Assembly (NCBI GenBank): GCA_903919215.1
Contig: CAIXHI010000340.1
Location: 1-6,524, forward strand
Direction: 5' to 3'
DNA from: an uncultured Acidimicrobiaceae bacterium
Lineage (GTDB): Bacteria; Actinomycetota; Acidimicrobiia; Acidimicrobiales; Ilumatobacteraceae
Length of the DNA: 6,524 nt
The notes beneath the pieces were generated by a model. The model made no database searches and was not told the origin of the DNA. It saw only the letters and a program-made list of their open reading frames with translations. The translations under genes were made by a program, and so were the position numbers. Shown here one piece after another: positions 1-6,503 of this stretch; position 1 is the stretch's first letter; every line of letters starts with the position of its first letter.

Positions 1-69
1 GACTACTGGTTGGAGAAGGAGTCGTTGCCGGCCGCAGATCTGGACGCCGGCTGCCTGGTGTTCGAGTGA
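1..69 (+). CDS. 3' end of an unidentified protein (partial)
   Basis: Frame 1 is open from the window edge to a TGA at 67-69 and gives a 22-residue C-terminus, DYWLEKESLPAADLDAGCLV followed by Phe-Glu. The frame has the G/C-rich third positions typical of real genes here, and a strong terminator-like hairpin begins about 40 bp after the stop, which supports a genuine gene end. The fragment is too short to assign to a family and no catalytic motif is visible. It converges on the transglutaminase gene and shares the hairpin with it. Confidence 0.65.
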   Translation, partial: DYWLEKESLPAADLDAGCLVFE

Positions 70-110
70 CCGCTCGCCCGGCCTGACCCGCGCCCCGCCC
101 TCATGCGTTT

Positions 111-145
111 GAAGCCGAAACCGCACCCGGTGCGGTTTCGCCTTC
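111..145. terminator. Bidirectional intrinsic-type terminator between convergent genes
   Basis: A perfect 10-bp inverted repeat (116-125 CGAAACCGCA against 131-140 TGCGGTTTCG) encloses a 5-nt loop (CCCGG). The stem continues outward by four more pairs (111-114 with 142-145) after one C/C mismatch (115/141), making about 15 positions in all. It starts 41 bp after the upstream plus-strand stop and its far arm overlaps the first bases of the minus-strand stop codon (TCA at 144-146), so it can serve both genes. There is no long U tract on either strand, which is common for hairpin terminators in high-GC actinobacteria. A role in stabilising 3' ends is an alternative. Confidence 0.75.
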
Positions 146-3110
146 ACACGCGGAGTGAGCGGAGGGCGGCGCGGGTGCGGGCGTAGGTCTCGTCGTCGTC
201 GACCCAGGTGGCGGAGAAGGCGGACGCATCCAGTTCGGATGCCAGCGCCGCCGCCGTGGCCGCGATCGCGTCGTCGTCCGTGAAGGCCGCCGCCAGTTGT
301 GCGTTCGCAGCCGTAGGCGGTGCGCCGCGAGCGACTGCTTCGGCGGCGAAGTGGTCCTGCAACAGACCCCATCGGCCACGACGGCGACGCCGCCACCAGC
401 GCCGGGTGAGCCGGACGGCGACGAGCAGTGTTGCCCCACCGAGCGCCACCAGCAGTACAAGCGTGATGTGCTCGCCGATGACCGCACCGATGGCTTCGGC
501 GAGGTCGGCGCCGATCGTGTGCAACCTGGCCTCGCCGGAGAGCGGTACGGATGCAGTGGGGTCGAAAGCGATCCACCCCAGATCGCGGAAGTTCACCTCG
601 ACCCAGGCATGGGCATCGCGAGCGCGGCTGATCCAGACTCCGGCGACCTTGTCGCGTGAACTGGGTACGTAACCGGTGGCGATGCGAGCCGGGATACCCA
701 AGGTGCGCAACATGATCGCCGTGGCCGTTGCGATCTGTTCGCAGAAACCGGTCTGCGATTCGAACAGGAACTGGTCGACGGAGTCAGTGCCCTCGGGCGG
801 CACCGGAGCGCTCAGGTCGTAGGTGATGTTGGCGTTCATCCATGACTCGATTGCGCGGATCGCGTCGTACGTCGTGGTCGATCCGGCGGTGATCTCGCGG
901 GCAAGTGCGCGGGTGCGGTCGGTGACCGAGTCCGGAAGTTGCAGGTAGCGCCCGGGGCTACCGAATCGGGCGAGATCTCCGTACCTGCGCAGTACGTCCG
1001 GGGTGGCCTCCGTGCGGTCGGACACCACCGTGTAGGCGCTTCCCGCCGGCAACACCACATCGGCACGCAATGCGCCGTCGGAGCGTTGCCACAGCGGAGC
1101 GTTCAACAACACCCGCTTGGCCCGGTAGGCGGCAAAGACGATGTTCGGCATATCGACCTGCAGATAGAAGGTCTGCACCATCTCATCGTTGCCGTAGAGC
1201 GAAGCGTCACCGTCGGCGAGCTTCAGCAGGTGGTCGGGACCTTCGGTACGGTCGGCCTTCACGTTGGCGGTGCCGTCCTCCACGTACCACGTGCGACCGT
1301 CGAAGTTGCTGAACGTCTGGCCGCGCCAGAAGTCGGGGTACGGCGACCGCACACGCAGGATCACCTCGTCGCCGAGATCGCCGCGCAGCGACGTGTCCAT
1401 GGTGGTGCTGAACCCTGGATACCCACTGGCACCCGCTGCGCTGGTGCGGTTGTTGGTCGGGCCGCCGAGCAACGGCGATCCGTCCGCCGCGGCCAGCTCA
1501 CCGCGGCCCTGTGTGGGTCGCAACTCCGTCAGCCAGGTGGGCAGCGTCAACTGCGCAGGCCCGCGCGGCACCGGCACGACGGCCAGAATCGCCACGACGG
1601 CGGCCGCGGCAACGAGGAGCGACACCACCCGGGTGACGTTCGACTGCCATGGCCGTGGGTGGAGTTGGCGGTGTCGACCGACCTGATGCGACGCGATCGC
1701 CATCGAGCCCACAGCGGCAAGCAGCCACAGCGAGAGATGGTCATCTATCCGGATGCCCGCCGCGTAGGCGGTGAGCACCGCGGCGCAGGCGAGGGTGACT
1801 CGCGCTCCTCGGCGATCGACACACTCGAAGCCCTGCATCACGACCAGGCTGACCAACACCTGTGGCAGCAAATATCGAAGTGACGCGCCGACGCTGTCGA
1901 TCGCAGTGAAATCGATGAGCACTGCACCGACGGCGACACCTGCGACGAGTCCGAGCAGCTGGCGGTAGACGTCGGGAAGTTGGCGGCGAGATCCGGTGAC
2001 GAGCGCGGACGCGAGCACGGCGGTGAGCACCACCGCTATCGCCGTCGACCCGTACCCGAGCGGTTCGAGGACCATCAGCATGCTGACCGCTGTAGCGATG
2101 CTGAGCAACCGCCGTGCAGTGGCTGACAGCGCTCGATCCGGCTCCGGCGAGACGAGCACCGCACGTTTCCACCACGGCAGCATGGGTTGCGCAGAATCGT
2201 GCGGGTCGAACCTGGCAGCCCAGTGCAGCACTGCCGCATCGTCGACCAGATCCACGATGCTGCCCCCGTCGACCTGCACCGCCACCTGGGCGCCGCTCGC
2301 CAAGCCGCGTTCGAGTGTGTGCCGAACGCGAGCTGCCTCCGCCGTCGGATCGGGCGTGCCGGTGCGCGCGTGAACGACCCATCGTTCGTCGTGTTCGCGG
2401 AAGCGTTGGCGCACGACGAACTCGCCGGTGCGCAGCGTGGATGGCCAATGCACGCCGGTGAGTTCGTCGCCGTCGCGCCAGGAGCGCACACCGTCGATCT
2501 CGTCGCGACCCGGGTGCTTGCTCATCGCCCGTTCGCCCTCGGCCTCGTCGGCGGCCAGCGCCAGTGGTGCGCCGTCGGCGGCAGCGCGCGGTGCAACCAC
2601 CAGCTCGCCAATCGTCAGCCGGCACCGTCGACGCCACCACATCAGGCCGAGTCGGCCAGCGCTGCGCCACTCGGCGTCGACCTCGCGGTACACGCCGCGG
2701 CGGGGTGCGATGCCGACGATGGCGCTGGTACCGGCGTCCACCCAGCCGTGGGCGACGGCTTGCCGACCGGCGTCGCCCGCGAGGCGCACGGTGAGATGCG
2801 CCGGTTGTGACCCCGTGGCCTCGATGTGCCACACCAACTCATCGCCGGTAGCGACGAGGGGCGAGGTGACGACCGAGTGCACCCTCGTGCCGATGACACC
2901 ACGCCAACCGGACACCACTGCCGCGATCATCGCCACCAGGCCGACGGCCAGCAGGATGACGACGGCGGTCGCTCCGGTGAGCAACGCAATCGTGCCCGCA
3001 GCGAACCACGCGGCGATGAGGGACAGTGCGCCGTGCGACAAGCCGGCGGGCCGCGGCCGTCCGGTCGGGCTTGCCGTCAGCGGCGCGGTGCGGCGACCTG
3101 AGCCAGACAT
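144..3110 (-). CDS. DUF58-transglutaminase (TgpA-like) fusion membrane protein
   Basis: The product is 988 residues. Residues 30-69 form two membrane helices. Residues about 75-305 look like a DUF58 protein, with the signature around 209-234: W211-x-DGDE, H221-W222, then RTGEFVVRQ. Seven helices follow (about 333-350, 354-373, 384-402, 411-428, 438-454, 459-475, 494-513), then a large domain with a transglutaminase core: C790 in GFCEQ, H834 in DAHAWVEV and D850 in AFDPT, an intact Cys-His-Asp triad. A last helix (about 877-899) precedes an Arg-rich stretch (TRRWWRRRRRGR) and an 80-residue tail placed like DUF4129. Basic loops fall where the positive-inside rule predicts, so the transglutaminase domain is outside and both ends are inside. 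TgpA-like proteins are linked to cell-envelope peptide processing; the substrate here is unknown. The ATG at 3108-3110 was chosen because an earlier in-frame ATG (3179) would overlap moxR by 103 bp. No clear Shine-Dalgarno precedes it, so translation may be coupled to moxR, which it overlaps by 34 bp. DUF58 and transglutaminase are usually separate proteins. Confidence 0.9.
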   Translation of the reverse strand: MSGSGRRTAPLTASPTGRPRPAGLSHGALSLIAAWFAAGTIALLTGATAVVILLAVGLVAMIAAVVSGWRGVIGTRVHSVVTSPLVATGDELVWHIEATGSQPAHLTVRLAGDAGRQAVAHGWVDAGTSAIVGIAPRRGVYREVDAEWRSAGRLGLMWWRRRCRLTIGELVVAPRAAADGAPLALAADEAEGERAMSKHPGRDEIDGVRSWRDGDELTGVHWPSTLRTGEFVVRQRFREHDERWVVHARTGTPDPTAEAARVRHTLERGLASGAQVAVQVDGGSIVDLVDDAAVLHWAARFDPHDSAQPMLPWWKRAVLVSPEPDRALSATARRLLSIATAVSMLMVLEPLGYGSTAIAVVLTAVLASALVTGSRRQLPDVYRQLLGLVAGVAVGAVLIDFTAIDSVGASLRYLLPQVLVSLVVMQGFECVDRRGARVTLACAAVLTAYAAGIRIDDHLSLWLLAAVGSMAIASHQVGRHRQLHPRPWQSNVTRVVSLLVAAAAVVAILAVVPVPRGPAQLTLPTWLTELRPTQGRGELAAADGSPLLGGPTNNRTSAAGASGYPGFSTTMDTSLRGDLGDEVILRVRSPYPDFWRGQTFSNFDGRTWYVEDGTANVKADRTEGPDHLLKLADGDASLYGNDEMVQTFYLQVDMPNIVFAAYRAKRVLLNAPLWQRSDGALRADVVLPAGSAYTVVSDRTEATPDVLRRYGDLARFGSPGRYLQLPDSVTDRTRALAREITAGSTTTYDAIRAIESWMNANITYDLSAPVPPEGTDSVDQFLFESQTGFCEQIATATAIMLRTLGIPARIATGYVPSSRDKVAGVWISRARDAHAWVEVNFRDLGWIAFDPTASVPLSGEARLHTIGADLAEAIGAVIGEHITLVLLVALGGATLLVAVRLTRRWWRRRRRGRWGLLQDHFAAEAVARGAPPTAANAQLAAAFTDDDAIAATAAALASELDASAFSATWVDDDETYARTRAALRSLRV

Positions 3111-4042
3111 TCGTCGACCACGTCTGTCGCCGCGCCACGTTCGCGGGTGGCCAGCACCAGCCGATGTGGCAATGCACACTCGGCAGCGCGGGCGATGTCG
3201 TGCGGGGCGACGTGATCGCGGCCGGCCATCACCGCGAATGACCGAGCCAGCGCGACCATCGCCACACCAGCGCGCGTGGACGCTCCAAGGCGCACGCGCG
3301 CATGGGCGCGTGTGGCATGCAACAGTTCGACCGCGTACAGGGCTACGGGTTCAGCGAGGTGCACCTGCTGCACCGCAGCGCGGCAGACTGCCAGCTCATC
3401 TGGTGTCGTGACCGGCTGCACATGTGCCAGGCGACCGCGGCCGCGGCGACCGGTGAGCACCTCGAGTTCCTCAGCGGCGGTGGCACGGCCGAGGCTGATT
3501 GCTGCCATGAAGCGATCGGTAACACCCTCGGCGAGTGGATAGGTACCCACCATCTCAACCGGGTTCTGCGTCGCCAAAACCACGAACGGCGCCGGCACCG
3601 GATGGGTGTGGCCGTCGACGCTGACGCGACCCTCCTCCATCACTTCCAGCAGGGCCGACTGTGTGCGCGGGTTGGCGCGGTTCAACTCGTCGAACAGGAC
3701 CACGTTGGCAAACACCGGGCCGGGTCGGAAGTGCAGTCCGAAGCCATCGGCGTTGGGTGCCAACGAACCGACGACATCGGCTGGCAAGAGATCTGCCGAC
3801 CCTTGCACTCGTGCGAACGACCCGCCGATCGCAGCAGCGACGGTCTGCGACAGCAATGTCTTGCCCACCCCGGGGATGTCTTCCAGCAGTACGTGGCCAC
3901 CGGCGAGAACGCACGCGGTGACCACCTCGATCTGTTCACGACGACCCGCCAGCACCGATGTGACGCTGTCGTTGAGCGCGGCGGCGAGCGTGGTGGCGGC
4001 CGAGGGCGTCGGCGAGCGGTCGGGTGCGAGAGCGAACGTCAT
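3077..4042 (-). CDS. moxR: MoxR-family AAA+ ATPase
   Basis: The product is 321 residues, the usual length for MoxR ATPases. Visible motifs in order: Walker A (EDIPGVGKT, 54-62), a DLLPADVVG segment (84-92), RPGPVFANVVLFDELNRA (106-123) containing Walker B with D118-E119, sensor 1 in LATQNP (156-161), the conserved GTYPLAEG (166-173) followed by DRF (176-178) with the probable arginine finger R177, and a sensor-2 region GASTRAG (253-259, where GASPRA is commoner). MoxR proteins are cytoplasmic ATPases thought to act as chaperones that remodel or activate partner proteins encoded beside them, typically DUF58/VWA proteins. Here the partner is most likely the downstream DUF58-transglutaminase fusion, whose start lies inside the 3' end of this gene. 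The start ATG (4040-4042) lies 69 bp from the divergent lipoprotein gene. No Shine-Dalgarno is visible, which fits a leaderless mRNA. Family assignment is firm; partner and function are inferred. Confidence 0.95.
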   Translation of the reverse strand: MTFALAPDRSPTPSAATTLAAALNDSVTSVLAGRREQIEVVTACVLAGGHVLLEDIPGVGKTLLSQTVAAAIGGSFARVQGSADLLPADVVGSLAPNADGFGLHFRPGPVFANVVLFDELNRANPRTQSALLEVMEEGRVSVDGHTHPVPAPFVVLATQNPVEMVGTYPLAEGVTDRFMAAISLGRATAAEELEVLTGRRGRGRLAHVQPVTTPDELAVCRAAVQQVHLAEPVALYAVELLHATRAHARVRLGASTRAGVAMVALARSFAVMAGRDHVAPHDIARAAECALPHRLVLATRERGAATDVVDECLAQVAAPRR

Positions 4043-4050
4043 GGTGAGGT

Positions 4051-4079
4051 GTCATCGGCAACCGTGAACATTCGCTCAA
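4051..4079 (-). promoter_or_regulatory. Candidate promoter for moxR operon
   Basis: Read on the minus strand, TTGAGC (complement of 4074-4079; 4 of 6 matches to TTGACA) is followed after exactly 17 bp by GATGAC (complement of 4051-4056; 3 of 6 matches to TATAAT). The moxR ATG lies 8 bp beyond the -10, about where transcription would start, so the mRNA may be leaderless; that would explain the missing Shine-Dalgarno. The match is modest and made by eye, so this is an inference. Confidence 0.3.
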
Positions 4080-4090
4080 GCGCGCCGATG
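4053..4090. repeat. 7-bp inverted repeat in the divergent intergenic region
   Basis: CATCGGC at 4053-4059 is matched by its exact reverse complement GCCGATG at 4084-4090. Arm centres are 31 bp apart, close to three helical turns, so a dimeric regulator could contact both from one face. The left arm overlaps the candidate moxR -10 and the right arm lies just upstream of the candidate lipoprotein -10. A 7-bp repeat in 69 bp of GC-rich DNA can easily arise by chance, so an operator role is speculative. Confidence 0.25.
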
Positions 4091-4099
4091 CCCGGAGAG

Positions 4100-4111
4100 T
4101 AGCGTCGTGGC
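4100..4111 (+). promoter_or_regulatory. Candidate leaderless -10 element for the lipoprotein gene
   Basis: TAGCGT at 4100-4105 fits the actinobacterial -10 pattern TANNNT and is followed by 6 bp before the ATG at 4112, the spacing seen in leaderless genes. No good -35 is seen 16-18 bp upstream. The alternative is a leadered mRNA with GGAGA (4094-4098) as ribosome binding site, but its 13-nt gap to the ATG is long. The two readings exclude each other. Confidence 0.3.
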
Positions 4112-5452
4112 ATGCGTTCTGGGGATCGGCGGGCAGTGCGTTCGGTCGCGCTGGTGGCCTCGCTGCTGGTGACGCCCGTCGTCGTGTCGTGCGGTACGGA
4201 TGCCGATGCTGTGCATCGACCGGTGGTGACCGTGTTCGGCAGCCTCACCGACGGTGACGCGGACGCGTTCATCGCCTCGCTGCGTTCATTCGAGGATCAG
4301 GCCGGGATCGACGTGCGGTACGTCGGTTCGTCGAACTTCGAGGCCGACCTGTTGGAGCGTGTGCGCCGCGGCGACCCGCCCGACCTGGCGCTCATCCCGC
4401 AGCCCGGTCTGTTGGAGACCCTCGCCGTCGACGGGTTGGCGCTGCCGTACGACGGCGAGCTGGCCGTCGCCGCCACCAGCGACATCGATCCGCGGCTGGT
4501 GCAACTCACCACAGTCGGTGGGAAGGTGTACGGCTCGTGGTGGTCGGTCGACCCGAAGAGCATCGTGTGGTATTCGCCACGGCAGTTCCGCTCGCGCGAT
4601 CTGCCGGTACCCAACACCTGGGACGAACTGCTGTCGCTGACCGACCGCATTGCACAGTCGGGAACGGCACCATGGTGCCTCGGCGTCCGCGATGGTGGTG
4701 CCACGGGTTGGGTGGCCACCGACTGGGTGGAGGACCTCGTCCTGCGCTTCGCCGGCGCCGACGCCTACGACCAGTGGGTCGGGCACACGCTGCCCTTCAC
4801 CGACCAGCGCATCAGCGCCGAGGTCGAGCGGTTCGGGTCCATCGCGCTGAACGCGCAGCGAGTCAACGGCGGCAACCGGGCAGCGGTCGAGATCACGGTG
4901 TCCGATGCGGCACGAGGGCTGTTGGGCAATGCCCCGAAGTGTCTGATGCATCGTCAGGCGAGTTTCCTTCCCGACCTGCTCGGCTCGCTGGCGAAGGGTG
5001 TCGACATCTCGCCCGACGGCGACCTGTGGGCCTTCCCGTTCCCCGGTCCTGCCGGATCAACGAGCACGATGCTCGTCGGCGGCACCATGGTCGCCCGGTT
5101 CGCCGAGCGGCCCGAGGTGCGCGCCGCGGCAAAGTGGCTCACCACCGCGGACGCGGCTGCGGCGCGGGCCAGCCGCGGCGGGTTCATCTCGCCGCTCGAA
5201 TCGTTCGACCCTGCGCTGTATCCGAATGAACTGAACCGCATGCTGGCGGGCTGGACCGCGGATGCCGAGGTGCTGCGTTTCGACGCCAGCGACCTCATGC
5301 CGCCCGAGGTGGGCGTGGGCGCGTTCTGGAGAGGGATGACCGCGTGGCTGAGCGGTGCGCGCCTCTCCACCACGCTCGCCGCGATCGACGCGGCGTGGCC
5401 GGCGCTCGCCGTGCCCTACACACCGAGCGATCGGGGGACGAGCGATGGCTGA
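4112..5452 (+). CDS. Carbohydrate ABC transporter substrate-binding lipoprotein, family 1 type (orphan)
   Basis: The product is 446 residues, a normal length for large sugar-binding proteins. A basic N-terminus, a hydrophobic stretch (11-25) and a lipobox VVSC ending at C27 mark a Sec-exported lipoprotein, anchored outside the membrane. The mature part begins with the family pattern VVTVFGSLTDGDADAF (38-53), then NFEADLLERVRRGDPPDLAL (75-94), with NTWDELL (168-174), PWCLGVRDGGATGWVATDWV (187-206) and MHRQASFL (279-286). These resemble alpha-glucoside/oligosaccharide binding proteins of the AglE type. Such proteins deliver a sugar to two permease subunits and an ATPase, usually encoded next door. 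None is present here: the next gene, overlapping by 8 bp, is a DUF389 membrane protein, and upstream lies the divergent moxR. The ligand cannot be read from the sequence; a glucoside is the family-based guess. It may serve a distant ABC transporter or have been recruited to another role. Confidence 0.88.
   Translation: MRSGDRRAVRSVALVASLLVTPVVVSCGTDADAVHRPVVTVFGSLTDGDADAFIASLRSFEDQAGIDVRYVGSSNFEADLLERVRRGDPPDLALIPQPGLLETLAVDGLALPYDGELAVAATSDIDPRLVQLTTVGGKVYGSWWSVDPKSIVWYSPRQFRSRDLPVPNTWDELLSLTDRIAQSGTAPWCLGVRDGGATGWVATDWVEDLVLRFAGADAYDQWVGHTLPFTDQRISAEVERFGSIALNAQRVNGGNRAAVEITVSDAARGLLGNAPKCLMHRQASFLPDLLGSLAKGVDISPDGDLWAFPFPGPAGSTSTMLVGGTMVARFAERPEVRAAAKWLTTADAAAARASRGGFISPLESFDPALYPNELNRMLAGWTADAEVLRFDASDLMPPEVGVGAFWRGMTAWLSGARLSTTLAAIDAAWPALAVPYTPSDRGTSDG
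5433..5452 (+). promoter_or_regulatory. Ribosome binding site and start/stop overlap coupling lipoprotein and DUF389 genes
   Basis: GGGGGA at 5433-5438 lies 6 nt before the ATG at 5445-5447, a good Shine-Dalgarno. It sits inside the end of the lipoprotein gene, whose TGA (5450-5452) comes after the new start, giving an 8-bp overlap (ATGGCTGA). This decides the DUF389 start over an in-frame ATG at 5355, which has no comparable site and would overlap by about 98 bp. It also implies one mRNA and translational coupling. Confidence 0.75.
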
Positions 5453-6503
5453 CGAGACCGGCAGCCCACGTGGCCCGCTCGCTCCGCTCTTGCGCAGGGT
5501 GGGCATCAGCCGGCTGGTGCTGACCAACGAACAACGCGCCACCATCGAGAACTCGCTGTACACCACGGCGCGCATCGGCGGCCCGGGCACGCGCAACTTC
5601 ATCGTGCTCAGCGTGCTGTCCAGCACCATCGCTGCGCTCGGCCTGCTGCTCGACAGCGCACCCGCCGTGATCGGCGCAATGCTGCTCGGCCCGTTCATCG
5701 TGCCACTGCTCGCCATTGCCGGTTCGCTCGTGCAGGGTTGGAGCCAACGCCTCGGTCGGGCGCTGCTGATGACGCTGCTGGGTGTCGTCCTCAGCGTCAG
5801 CGCGGCGTATCTCGTCGAGTGGATCGTCGGCGCCCGGCTGCGCACAGACGACCTCACCGGGCAACTGCTCGCGCTCACTCGTCCCGGCCTGTTGGACCTG
5901 GCGATCGCGCTCGCAGCTGGCCTCGCCGCTGGTTATGCGACGCTGCGCACGGAGGCAGGTGGCGCGCTGTCGGGTGTTGCGGTGTCGGTCACCATCGAGC
6001 CGCCGCTGGCGGCGATCGGCCTGTTCCTCGCGTCCGGCAACCATGATGCGGTGCGCCGATCGCTGCTGGCGATGGTCACCAACTTCGGTGCCCTGGTGGT
6101 GGGCGCCACCTTGGCGATGGCGTGGTGGGGCTTCGCCGACAAATCCACGCGCAAGTCCCCCGGCCGCTCGCGGGTGCGCTGGGGTGTTGTCGTGTGGGTG
6201 CTGGTGGTGGCGGCCGTCGCCGTTCCGTTGGCGGCCTATTCCAGCCAGGTCGTGAGAGACAACCGCTTCGAGGATCAGGTCAGCGAGGAGATCGCCGCGT
6301 GGGACCCGAGCGTGGGCATCAGCTCGATCGACGCACAGATCCGTGGCGACTCTGCCACCGTGAAGGTTGCCCTATCGGGTCCGACCCCTCCTGAGCCGGC
6401 CTGGCGGCTGGCGCAACTGCTGTCAGATCGTCGTGGAGTGAAGGTGACGGTTGAGGTGACGTTCACCCTGGCCACCGAGGATCAGGCCGTCGCCACACCG
6501 TGA
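5445..6503 (+). CDS. DUF389 family membrane protein with extracytoplasmic C-terminal domain
   Basis: The product is 352 residues. The DUF389 hallmarks are AVIGAMLLGPFIVPLLAI (74-91), the helix DLAIALAAGLAAGYATL (151-167) and LSGVAVSVTIEPPLAAIGL (175-193) with its conserved Pro-Pro. About seven helices can be placed: 52-70, 73-96, 104-127, 148-166, 173-197, 204-229 and 246-266. The loop at 230-245 is strongly basic (KSTRKSPGRSRVR), hence cytoplasmic, which puts the N-terminus inside and the last 85 residues outside. That tail alternates predicted strands and helices and contains VGISSIDAQIRGDSATVKVA (290-309), then an SGPTPPEP turn and a final strand pair, resembling the soluble tails of other actinobacterial DUF389 proteins. 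The family has no established biochemical function; transport or envelope roles are guesses. It is co-translated with the sugar-binding lipoprotein, which occupies the same side of the membrane as the tail. No terminator is seen in the 21 bp after the stop. Confidence 0.9.
   Translation: MADETGSPRGPLAPLLRRVGISRLVLTNEQRATIENSLYTTARIGGPGTRNFIVLSVLSSTIAALGLLLDSAPAVIGAMLLGPFIVPLLAIAGSLVQGWSQRLGRALLMTLLGVVLSVSAAYLVEWIVGARLRTDDLTGQLLALTRPGLLDLAIALAAGLAAGYATLRTEAGGALSGVAVSVTIEPPLAAIGLFLASGNHDAVRRSLLAMVTNFGALVVGATLAMAWWGFADKSTRKSPGRSRVRWGVVVWVLVVAAVAVPLAAYSSQVVRDNRFEDQVSEEIAAWDPSVGISSIDAQIRGDSATVKVALSGPTPPEPAWRLAQLLSDRRGVKVTVEVTFTLATEDQAVATP

Noticed and set aside
939..1883. 314-codon plus-strand open frame antisense to the transglutaminase gene
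   Set aside because: Its translation is Arg/His/Gly-rich low-quality sequence with no domain, and it lies entirely antisense to a gene with a clear family signature. Such frames are expected in high-GC DNA.
2181..2183. Internal ATG (Met310) as a separate start for the transglutaminase part
   Set aside because: No Shine-Dalgarno precedes it on the minus strand and the frame is continuous with the DUF58 part, so one protein is the simpler reading.
1741..2832. 363-codon minus-strand frame inside the fusion gene
   Set aside because: It is an Arg-rich out-of-frame shadow of the DUF58/membrane region. The real frame carries the helices and signature residues.
2428..3411. 327-codon plus-strand open frame antisense to the DUF58 part and the moxR end
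   Set aside because: It is compositionally skewed (Arg, Pro, Ser, Ala), shows no motif, and crosses the boundary of two real genes on the other strand.
3302..4102. 266-codon plus-strand open frame opposite moxR
   Set aside because: It is antisense to all MoxR motifs, His/Arg/Gly-rich, with no recognisable domain or ribosome binding site.
5355..5444. Upstream ATG giving the DUF389 protein 30 extra residues
   Set aside because: The extra residues are Arg/Pro/Ser-rich shadow sequence of the lipoprotein gene, and the ATG at 5445 has a good ribosome binding site at proper spacing.
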